8,498 nt of DNA from Chloroflexota bacterium (lineage in GTDB: Bacteria; Chloroflexota; Anaerolineae; Anaerolineales; Villigracilaceae): assembly GCA_016191985.1 (NCBI GenBank), contig JACPVB010000087.1, forward strand, positions 1-8,498, read 5' to 3'. The position numbers were made by a program, and so were the translations under genes. Each line of letters begins with the position of its first letter. The stretch's first letter is position 1. The notes under the pieces are model-generated. The model saw nothing but the letters and a program-made list of their open reading frames with translations, ran no database searches and was not told where the DNA came from. Of this stretch, positions 1 through 5,179 are shown one piece after another.

Positions 1-725
1 GCTTGCAATTGAGTGTAGGTGGACATATCGAGCATACCCATGTCACGCAATTCTTGGGCCGATTTTTCAGAAGGCTTGAGGTTGCCAACATAGAACGTCT
101 TAAGCGTCAGGCCGATTGCTTCAAAATCTTCCTTGGCCTTTGCACGCACAGCCGCGCCGATTTCCTCAGTCAGGCCGATCATTTCAGGCACAGAGTTCTT
201 CGCGGCAGTTTCGCCGAGGGTATCCTGTAGCTTCGAGAGCAGCATGGTGCGTAAGCGCTCTTCAATATCAGAGGTGCGGTAGGCATGTTGCGCGCCCACG
301 ATCTGAGTTACGAACTGTTGCGGGTCCTTCACCTGGAAGGAGTAGGTTCCAAAACCTTGCAGCAATGCCACGCCAAGTCCCATGCCCGGGTTGCGGACAA
401 TGATCGGCTGCGGCGTGCCCCATTTCTTATTTGCAAATTCCTTGCGCGAAACGAAATACACTTCGGCGGGGAATGGCGTGCGGTCATTGAACGCCTTGCC
501 GATCAGGTCAATCAGTTTCGGGATGTTGGCGGTGGCAATGGTGTGCCGCCCCGGCTTGAACACATCCAGCGCGTTGCCGTCACGGAAGAACACCGCGCTC
601 TGACTTTCGCGCACAATCACCTGTGAGCCAAGGCGATAATCGCCAATGCCTTGCTCGGGGAAGCGGTGCACGATCTCATCGGACATTTCATTTGGGTATT
701 CAATGACATCAAAAATCCTAGCCAT
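1..725 (-). CDS. SPFH/Band 7 domain protein, YdjI (COG4260) type, N-terminal part
   Basis: The frame is open from an ATG at 725-723 to the window edge and gives 241 residues with no stop, so the C-terminus lies outside. The start MARIFDVIEYPNEMSDEIVH, then FPEQGIGDYRLGSQVIVRES and VFKPGRHTIAT, is the pattern I know from YdjI-like 'virion core' SPFH proteins. A central GTYSFQVKDPQQFV segment and a helical stretch (about residues 150-215) complete the SPFH core. Full-length relatives usually end in a zinc ribbon, which would be off-window. There is no signal peptide or membrane helix in the visible part. SPFH proteins form membrane-associated oligomeric scaffolds; the exact role of this subgroup is poorly known. 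The start is well supported: AAGGAG at 737-732 lies 6 nt before the ATG, and a promoter lies upstream. The gene appears to be its own transcription unit. Confidence 0.88.
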   Translation of the reverse strand, partial: MARIFDVIEYPNEMSDEIVHRFPEQGIGDYRLGSQVIVRESQSAVFFRDGNALDVFKPGRHTIATANIPKLIDLIGKAFNDRTPFPAEVYFVSRKEFANKKWGTPQPIIVRNPGMGLGVALLQGFGTYSFQVKDPQQFVTQIVGAQHAYRTSDIEERLRTMLLSKLQDTLGETAAKNSVPEMIGLTEEIGAAVRAKAKEDFEAIGLTLKTFYVGNLKPSEKSAQELRDMGMLDMSTYTQLQ

Positions 726-755
726 GTTTCTCTCCTTGGGTGGAATAACAATTTG

Positions 756-784
756 ATTATAGCCGAACCAACTTGCAGGTACAA
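756..784 (-). promoter_or_regulatory. Likely sigma-70-type promoter of the SPFH gene
   Basis: On the minus strand TATAAT lies at 761-756 and TTGTAC at 784-779, separated by exactly 17 nt. The -10 is a perfect match and the -35 matches mainly in its TTG. Transcription would start about 750, giving a leader of roughly 25 nt that carries AAGGAG before the ATG at 725. Position, orientation and spacing all fit. No transcript data are available. Confidence 0.6.
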
Positions 785-863
785 GAACCGTTCCTATTAA
801 TTATACATTTGAAACACTATTTCCTTTACGAATTCCAACTCGACAAAGTTTCACATCCTACCA

Positions 864-877
864 CCTTCTGCCTTCTG
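864..877. repeat. Perfect tandem heptamer, two copies
   Basis: CCTTCTG is repeated twice without interruption (864-870 and 871-877) in non-coding DNA. Together with the heptamer run at 1038-1065 it recalls the short tandemly repeated heptanucleotide sequences known from cyanobacterial intergenic regions. That comparison is an analogy. Confidence 0.45.
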
Positions 878-1012
878 TTAACTGACACACGCCTCTTTCC
901 CCGCCTCAACCTGCTTCTGAACAATAAACATTCCCTCCCCGATTCACTGTCCAATTCCATGCCACCTTTTCAGGGTTGAACAATTTTTTGCCTTGCTGGC
1001 TATAATCCTCTC

Positions 1013-1039
1013 ACCCCTTCGGGGTTTGGGCTCCCAAAC
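1013..1039. other. Two overlapping small hairpins downstream of xdhC
   Basis: ACCCC (1013-1017) pairs with GGGGT (1021-1025) around a 3-nt loop. GTTTGGG (1024-1030) pairs with CCCAAAC (1033-1039) with almost no loop, so in practice 6 bp and a 4-nt loop. They share positions 1024-1025 and could not both form fully. They lie about 30 bp past the xdhC stop, so they may mark the 3' end of that transcript, but no T-run follows in either direction. They are therefore not called as an intrinsic terminator. Confidence 0.4.
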
Positions 1040-1065
1040 TGTTCACTGATTACTGATAACTATCA
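1038..1065. repeat. Degenerate heptamer tandem repeat after xdhC
   Basis: On the plus strand the sequence falls into four consecutive 7-nt units, ACTGTTC, ACTGATT, ACTGATA and ACTATCA, ending 2 bp before the xdhC stop codon. The middle two differ at one base. The register is clear by eye, but the repeat is short and degenerate. Confidence 0.45.
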
Positions 1066-1067
1066 AA

Positions 1068-1859
1068 CTATCCTTTCATCGGCATCCCCGTCGCTTTGGC
1101 TTTGACCATCATCACCTCTGCCATAATGCTGACGGCGATTTCTTCCGGTGTCTCGGCCTGCAATTCAATCCCCATCGGCGAGCGGACTCGCGCGATCTTT
1201 TCCTCGGAAATCCCCTTTTCCTTCAAGGCTTTGACGGTCGTCATCCAGCGGCGGCGAGAGCCAATAACGCCGATATAGGCTGCGGCGGAGTCTAGAAGCG
1301 GGGCTAACCCTGCGGAGTCCACATTCGCGCCACGAGTCGTCAAAATCAAAATGGTGCGTTTGTCAATTTTGATGTGGTCGGGGAGTTTATCCATTGTCAC
1401 AGGATAGTAGGCGTCCGCGCCGGGGACAACCTCCGGCGTACAAAATTCAGCGCGGTCATCGCAGACCGCCACGCGGTATCCCAGCCACTTTGCCAAATGG
1501 ACAACGGCCTTGCCCACGTGACCCGCGCCAATGACGACGAGCAGCGGGGGAGGAAGGATCGGTTCCACAAACACCTCCACCTGGCCTCCGCACACGCCGG
1601 GGTCGCCGCGTGAGGGGTCAGACATGTTGTAATGCAAAAGGCGCGACTGGCCTTCGCTGATCGCAATCCATGCTTCATCAAGGACACGGTGCTCAAGATC
1701 GCCGCCGCCGACCGTGCCGATAAATTTTCCATCGGGGTAGACGAGCATCTTGCTGCCCACATGCCGCGGTGTGGAGCCTTCGCTCCTGGTCACCGTGCAG
1801 AGGGCGGCTGAGCCATTATTCTTTTCGATTTCAGAGAGAGCCTGGTAAATTGATATCAA
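1068..1859 (-). CDS. xdhC: XdhC/CoxI family molybdenum hydroxylase maturation factor
   Basis: This is a complete 263-residue protein. XdhC proteins bind molybdenum cofactor, support its sulfuration, and deliver it to xanthine dehydrogenase-type enzymes in the cytoplasm. The N-terminal XdhC/CoxI domain (about 1-100) shows GSTPRHVGSKM at 28-38, GGGDLEHRV at 51-59 and the GVCGG motif with Cys90. The C-terminal XdhC Rossmann domain has VVIGAGHVGKA at 108-118, GSRRR at 200-204 and the family signature SPMGIELQAETPEEIAVSI at 227-245. No membrane segment is present. The start is TTG at 1859-1857; the nearest upstream ATG is out of frame and an in-frame TAA lies a few codons upstream. No strong Shine-Dalgarno is visible, only GGA about 9 nt away. 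It follows the MazG-like frame by 5 nt, which suggests translational coupling. Its likely client lies about 6 kb upstream. It could instead serve a CO-dehydrogenase-like enzyme. Confidence 0.93.
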   Translation of the reverse strand: MISIYQALSEIEKNNGSAALCTVTRSEGSTPRHVGSKMLVYPDGKFIGTVGGGDLEHRVLDEAWIAISEGQSRLLHYNMSDPSRGDPGVCGGQVEVFVEPILPPPLLVVIGAGHVGKAVVHLAKWLGYRVAVCDDRAEFCTPEVVPGADAYYPVTMDKLPDHIKIDKRTILILTTRGANVDSAGLAPLLDSAAAYIGVIGSRRRWMTTVKALKEKGISEEKIARVRSPMGIELQAETPEEIAVSIMAEVMMVKAKATGMPMKG

Positions 1860-1863
1860 TTTA
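1846..1863. promoter_or_regulatory. Perfect 18-bp palindrome over the xdhC start codon
   Basis: TAAATTGATATCAATTTA equals its own reverse complement over all 18 bases. It covers the TTG start of xdhC (1857-1859) and ends 1 bp before the TAA of the MazG-like frame. It could be a dimeric repressor operator. It is a poor RNA hairpin because it is AT-rich and has no loop. Chance in AT-rich DNA is also possible. Confidence 0.35.
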
Positions 1864-1864
1864 T

Positions 1865-2179
1865 TTATCCATTAATGTGTTTTTCGATCTCATCCATGGT
1901 TTGGGAAAATGATCTCTCCAAATCTATGTTGTGTGCATGGGCAAGAACGATGATCGACCATAAACAATCGGAAAGTTAATGTTCAAGTTTTTCCCTGCTG
2001 TTGGAGATGTTGCGTTTGCCATTTTCTGCAATGATGAGTTTTGCAAGATCGCCAACGTCGCCGATAAAGCCAAGTGCTATTTCTTCATTTGTCCATGCTG
2101 CGCCGTAAAGCTGCTTCTCCTTTTTCTCGTATTGCCTGCGAATATTTATGGCTCTATCGATGATCGCCTGAAATTCCAT
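1865..2179 (-). pseudogene. MazG-like nucleotide pyrophosphohydrolase, broken by a premature TAA
   Basis: The frame starts at ATG 2179-2177, with GGAG at 2188-2185 spaced 5 nt away. It runs 67 residues, hits TAA at 1978-1976, then continues in the same frame for 36 coherent residues to TAA at 1867-1865. The first part has YGAAWTNEEIALGFIGDVGDLAKLI, a signature I associate with small MazG-like proteins of about 105 residues. The part after the stop reads LSDCLWSIIVLAHAHNIDLE and SFSQTMDEIEKHI, the expected second half. Relatives have H-E-L-(S/A)-D-C-L-W, so the stop appears to replace the Glu (GAA to TAA, one base) in the metal-binding E..D pair. The 67-residue product would lack that helix and is probably inactive. 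The family hydrolyses nucleoside triphosphates to monophosphates and PPi; the substrate here is unknown. A sequencing error at one base is the main alternative. Confidence 0.8.
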
Positions 2180-2205
2180 TCATGCTCCAATAACTCAGAT
2201 CCAAT

Positions 2206-2240
2206 ATTGTAGGGACACAGCGCCGCTGTGTCCCTACAAT
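2206..2240. repeat. Perfect palindromic element with 16-bp arms
   Basis: The left arm ATTGTAGGGACACAGC (2206-2221) and the right arm GCTGTGTCCCTACAAT (2225-2240) are exact inverted repeats around a 3-nt spacer. The element abuts the stop codon of the pyrophosphatase gene (2243-2241) and ends 26 bp before the MazG-like start. There is no T-run on either side, so it is not a canonical intrinsic terminator. It looks more like a dispersed REP-like palindrome, which may still stop RNA polymerase or protect the upstream mRNA's 3' end. Copies elsewhere in the genome cannot be checked here. Confidence 0.75.
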
Positions 2241-3584
2241 TTATCTTTCCAACAATCCCAGCACAGCGGGTAATAATTGTTTCTTTCTTGAAACCACGCC
2301 TTGGGCGTCGCGTGTATTGTCTGGCAGGGGCGGGTAGGGGAGGTCGTTCAAAACAGTGGGCGGGTTGGACGAAATAAGCAGGCGGCTCGTGCCGCGGACA
2401 ATATCGGTTACCAGCAGCATCGCGAAGTCGAGGCCGCGTTTGTCACGCAGGTCGTTCAGGGCATTTTGCAGGGGAGCGAGGTGCTCGGTCAGTTGCAGGA
2501 TGTCGGTCACTTCGGCCTGGGCCACGGCGAATTTGAAGCCGCCGCCTTCAAAGGGTTTGATGTCTGTGCTGACGATTTCTTCGGGTTTGCGGTTGGAGAG
2601 TCCTGCACCGGCGCTGAGCACGGCTTTGCCATAGGATTCAATCGTCTCGCCTTTGAGCGGACTTCCACCCACAAATGCCCAGCGGGATAGGCGTTCGGCG
2701 GCGATTTTGTCACGCTGTGTGGTGGTGGGAGATGTCAGGATCAACGTATCAGACACCAGTCCGGCAAGAAGCGTGCCTGCCAGCGGCGGCGGCATGGAGA
2801 GTCCTGCCTCGGCGGTTAGTTCCGCTACCAGCGTCGAAGTCGACCCAACGATATCCACCGTGAAGCGGATGGGTTGATGGGTGTACGGATTTCCCAAACG
2901 ATGATGGTCGAGGATTTCGAGCAGTTCGGCCTCTTCGAGCGCGGCGATGGCCTGACGCGGCTCGTTATGATCTACAAGAATAATTTTTAATCGTGGCGGG
3001 TTCAAAACTTCACGCTGCTGCGCGATGCCCATGTAAACGCCGTGCTCGTCCACGACCCAGTAATCGTTGTATTCGTCGCGCAACAATTTGTTAAGCGAAT
3101 CGCGGATGTGCGCATTCGCCTGATATTTTGGGACGGTGGTATCCGCCGCGTCGCCGCATTTTGCGGACATCATTTCACGCACCGTGGCATCACCGGGGCG
3201 CGGACCGAGCGTGTCGGTAAAATATTTGAAAAGGCTCATGCCGTTGATGAGACCGTAGGGGATTCCATCCTCGCCGACGACAGGGGCGATGCCGCCTGTT
3301 TTACTGGCGAGGGTCCACGCAAGACCAAGCTGTGAATCCGGGCGAATGGTATCGAGCCGCCTCATAACCGAACCGAAGCGTGGGGAGGCGTCGGTGAGCA
3401 GGATCGGCGCTTCGAGATTGCTTGTTTTTAGGACCCAGGCAGTTTGCGCGTTGAGAGCGCCGGCGCGGGCGGCAATTGTTTTCAAACCATCGCGTTCGCG
3501 CAGGAGCCAGGCATACCCCATTGCGGCTGCAATCGAGTCTGTGTCGGGGTTGATATGGCCTATTACATAAATTTCATCGGACAT
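2241..3584 (-). CDS. ppaC: CBS-domain Mn-dependent (family II) inorganic pyrophosphatase
   Basis: This 447-residue cytoplasmic enzyme would hydrolyse pyrophosphate to two phosphates, pulling biosynthetic reactions forward. The N-terminal DHH domain has VIGHINPDTDSIAAA with the metal ligands His10, Asp14 and Asp16. It continues after an insertion with VDHNEP (Asp205, His206) and EILDHHRLGN (Asp226-His227-His228). The C-terminal DHHA2 domain carries the substrate-binding SRKKQ motif at 432-436. The insertion (about 60-193) holds two CBS repeats. This matches CBS-pyrophosphatases whose activity is tuned by adenine nucleotides. The DRTGG domain found between the CBS repeats in many clostridial members is absent, as in the Moorella type. 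The start is ATG 3584-3582; the Shine-Dalgarno is weak (GGAG about 12 nt upstream). It follows the HD-GYP gene by 48 nt and may be co-transcribed with it, or use the TATAAT at 3637-3632. Confidence 0.94.
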   Translation of the reverse strand: MSDEIYVIGHINPDTDSIAAAMGYAWLLRERDGLKTIAARAGALNAQTAWVLKTSNLEAPILLTDASPRFGSVMRRLDTIRPDSQLGLAWTLASKTGGIAPVVGEDGIPYGLINGMSLFKYFTDTLGPRPGDATVREMMSAKCGDAADTTVPKYQANAHIRDSLNKLLRDEYNDYWVVDEHGVYMGIAQQREVLNPPRLKIILVDHNEPRQAIAALEEAELLEILDHHRLGNPYTHQPIRFTVDIVGSTSTLVAELTAEAGLSMPPPLAGTLLAGLVSDTLILTSPTTTQRDKIAAERLSRWAFVGGSPLKGETIESYGKAVLSAGAGLSNRKPEEIVSTDIKPFEGGGFKFAVAQAEVTDILQLTEHLAPLQNALNDLRDKRGLDFAMLLVTDIVRGTSRLLISSNPPTVLNDLPYPPLPDNTRDAQGVVSRKKQLLPAVLGLLER

Positions 3585-3631
3585 TTAATTCTATTTTCTC
3601 CAGCAGAGTTGAAATTGCGAATAACCACCTG

Positions 3632-3637
3632 ATTATA
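3632..3637 (-). promoter_or_regulatory. Possible -10 element upstream of the pyrophosphatase gene
   Basis: TATAAT on the minus strand overlaps the stop codon of the preceding HD-GYP gene and lies about 48 nt before the ppaC start. The best -35 candidate, TTGGAA, would be 19 nt away, which is long. It is weak evidence for an internal promoter in an otherwise co-directional gene run. Confidence 0.25.
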
Positions 3638-5135
3638 TCTCGCCTTTATCCACCAGTTCCAAAAAGATGTTGACGATTTTGGGGTCGAAGTGTTTTCCTG
3701 ATTCATCGATTAAATATTGGATTATTTTTTCGCGCGGCCAGGCTTTGTTGTAGGAGCGGTCAAAACTGAGCGCATCCCACACATCTGCAACGGCAAAGAT
3801 ACGTGCCGCGAGCGGGATTTCCCGTTCCTTTAATCCCTGGGGATAACCCGTACCATCCCATTTTTCGTGATGGGAATACGGAATCTCGATGGCCTTGTTC
3901 AGGTAGGTGATCGGGGAAAGAAGTTTGAAGGCGGTTTCGGGATGTTTCTGGATGACCGCCCGTTCTTCCGGGGTTAGTTTACCGGGCTTGTGCAGGATTT
4001 CGTCTGGGGTGCTGATCTTTCCGATGTCGTGCAAAATGGAGCCGCTGCGAATGTCTTCAAGTTCTTCGCCGGTGATGCCCATTTTTTGGGCGATCTTCAA
4101 GGTGTTTTCGGTCACGCGGCGGGAGTGACCTTCGGTTTCCTTGTCGCGCAATTCCAACGCGCGCGCAAAACCTTCGAGCATAGTGTCGTAGGCATCCGCC
4201 AATTCCTTGGTGCGCGCATGGACTCGGTCTTCAAGTTTCGCATTGAGGTTGCGAAGCTCATACTCCAACTCCTTCAGCGCGGTAATATCATGTGAGATAT
4301 AAATGCGCCCCATCATCTTTCTGCTTGAGTTATACACAGGCCAGACGGTCAACTCATAATGAATCTCTTTTTTTTCGATATTGAAGATCGCTTCCGCTCG
4401 GGCATACGAAACGTGCGTGTACATTTTTATGGGGATTGGAAAATCATCGAATACGATTTTTGCAGGTTGGCCAATGACATCATCCGCTTTTTTCCCGAGC
4501 AATGCCAGCATGGCAGAGTTAATATCCACGACCAGGTGCTGGTTGTCGAGAATCACAACGGGTTCCACCAGAGCCTCGAAGACCTGGTCTCGCCCGATGG
4601 GGCTGACTTCAAATATCTGAAAGCGAAATAATCCCCATGCAATGACCAGACTCCCAATGGCCGCTGTGAATGGGGTTGCGTCACGCTGGGGGGCAATTTT
4701 GATATTCAGCAGGGTGAACACCGTGCCGATGATGGGAATTAAAACCCCAAGGGTGATCAATGCTACTTGTGTACGATACAGGCTATGAGGTCGAATGATG
4801 CGGCGTAACAGGATGTAGAGTCCCCACAACATGAGGGCGTAGCTGTAGAGCGCGAATCCATAAATCACGGGGGTAAAGTCATACAGCAGTTCAGAGAAAG
4901 GGATGCCCGGCGTCAGATGAACGTTTTTGTATAACCAGTGAAAATGGAAATCTGTAACGAGCATGGCCGCGAACAGGGATGGCACAAGAAGCGACCCCAA
5001 AAAATAGGTCCGGGCATTACTGAAAGCCAGCGCGCCCGGCGATTGCCTTCGCCGCCAGGCATAAAGCAGCACGCCAACGGATAAGGCAAACGACACAAGA
5101 TATGGAATTAAATAAAGGAATTCGTTACGGGCCAT
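3633..5135 (-). CDS. Membrane sensor with PAS and HD-GYP output, putative c-di-GMP phosphodiesterase
   Basis: The product is 500 residues. The N-terminus (about 5-182) is a membrane region resembling the 7TM module of histidine kinases (HisKA_7TM): helices near 5-27, 43-60, 87-110, 122-143 and 156-171, ending in the typical WGLFRFQIFEVSPIGRD. Only about five helices are visible. A PAS domain follows at 185-285 (VEPVVILDNQHLVVDINSAM to SHDIT), then a coiled coil (about 286-312), then HD-GYP from about 315 to the end. The catalytic signatures are intact: HD at 369-370 in ILHDIGK, HHEKWDGTGYP at 422-432, and Asp451 in FAVADVWDAL. HD-GYP enzymes degrade c-di-GMP to pGpG or GMP. The ATG at 5135-5133 is the first possible start after an in-frame TAA; no clear Shine-Dalgarno is present. 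It follows the next HD-GYP gene by 44 nt, so it is probably in the same operon. The signal sensed is unknown. Confidence 0.9.
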   Translation of the reverse strand: MARNEFLYLIPYLVSFALSVGVLLYAWRRRQSPGALAFSNARTYFLGSLLVPSLFAAMLVTDFHFHWLYKNVHLTPGIPFSELLYDFTPVIYGFALYSYALMLWGLYILLRRIIRPHSLYRTQVALITLGVLIPIIGTVFTLLNIKIAPQRDATPFTAAIGSLVIAWGLFRFQIFEVSPIGRDQVFEALVEPVVILDNQHLVVDINSAMLALLGKKADDVIGQPAKIVFDDFPIPIKMYTHVSYARAEAIFNIEKKEIHYELTVWPVYNSSRKMMGRIYISHDITALKELEYELRNLNAKLEDRVHARTKELADAYDTMLEGFARALELRDKETEGHSRRVTENTLKIAQKMGITGEELEDIRSGSILHDIGKISTPDEILHKPGKLTPEERAVIQKHPETAFKLLSPITYLNKAIEIPYSHHEKWDGTGYPQGLKEREIPLAARIFAVADVWDALSFDRSYNKAWPREKIIQYLIDESGKHFDPKIVNIFLELVDKGEI

Positions 5136-5179
5136 AAAGATGAAACTATTTTACCCCCCGATGGGTTGGGAATGGATGG

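Larger units (their letters stand above)
726..1067. other. Intergenic region between xdhC and the SPFH gene
   Basis: This is 342 bp without a convincing gene. It holds the SPFH promoter (756-784), a stretch with very few G on the plus strand (831-960: 11 G against 50 C by hand count), two sets of 7-nt tandem repeats (864-877 and 1038-1065), two overlapping small hairpins (1013-1039), and a plus-strand TATAAT at 1001-1006. A 44-codon minus-strand frame (960-826, ATG start, basic product) sits in the G-poor stretch, but nothing identifies it as a gene. No tRNA or recognisable riboswitch was seen. Confidence 0.7.

Noticed and set aside
285..626. Plus-strand open frames over the SPFH gene (also 3-230, 116-403 and 382-603)
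   Set aside because: They are antisense shadows of a well-supported minus-strand SPFH coding frame and show no recognisable protein features.
773..979. 68-codon plus-strand frame in the intergenic region
   Set aside because: It starts at TTG without a ribosome binding site, overlaps the SPFH promoter, and its composition just reflects the C/T-rich strand.
1013..1039. Intrinsic terminator of xdhC
   Set aside because: The two stems are short, mutually exclusive at their edges and lack a T-run on the minus strand.
864..1065. CRISPR array
   Set aside because: Repeat units are only 7 nt and contiguous, with no spacers and no cas genes.
1976..1978. Programmed readthrough or recoding of the TAA in the MazG-like gene
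   Set aside because: TAA is not used for selenocysteine or pyrrolysine, and I saw no special structure just downstream. A mutation or base error is simpler.
2206..2240. Ordinary intrinsic terminator after the pyrophosphatase gene
   Set aside because: The stem is strong, but no T-run follows on the minus strand (ATTGG follows). A palindromic repeat is the safer call.
2301..2690. Long plus-strand frames opposite the pyrophosphatase, HD-GYP and hydroxylase genes
   Set aside because: Each lies fully inside a recognised minus-strand gene, has no family-like motifs, and is explained by GC-biased codon positions.
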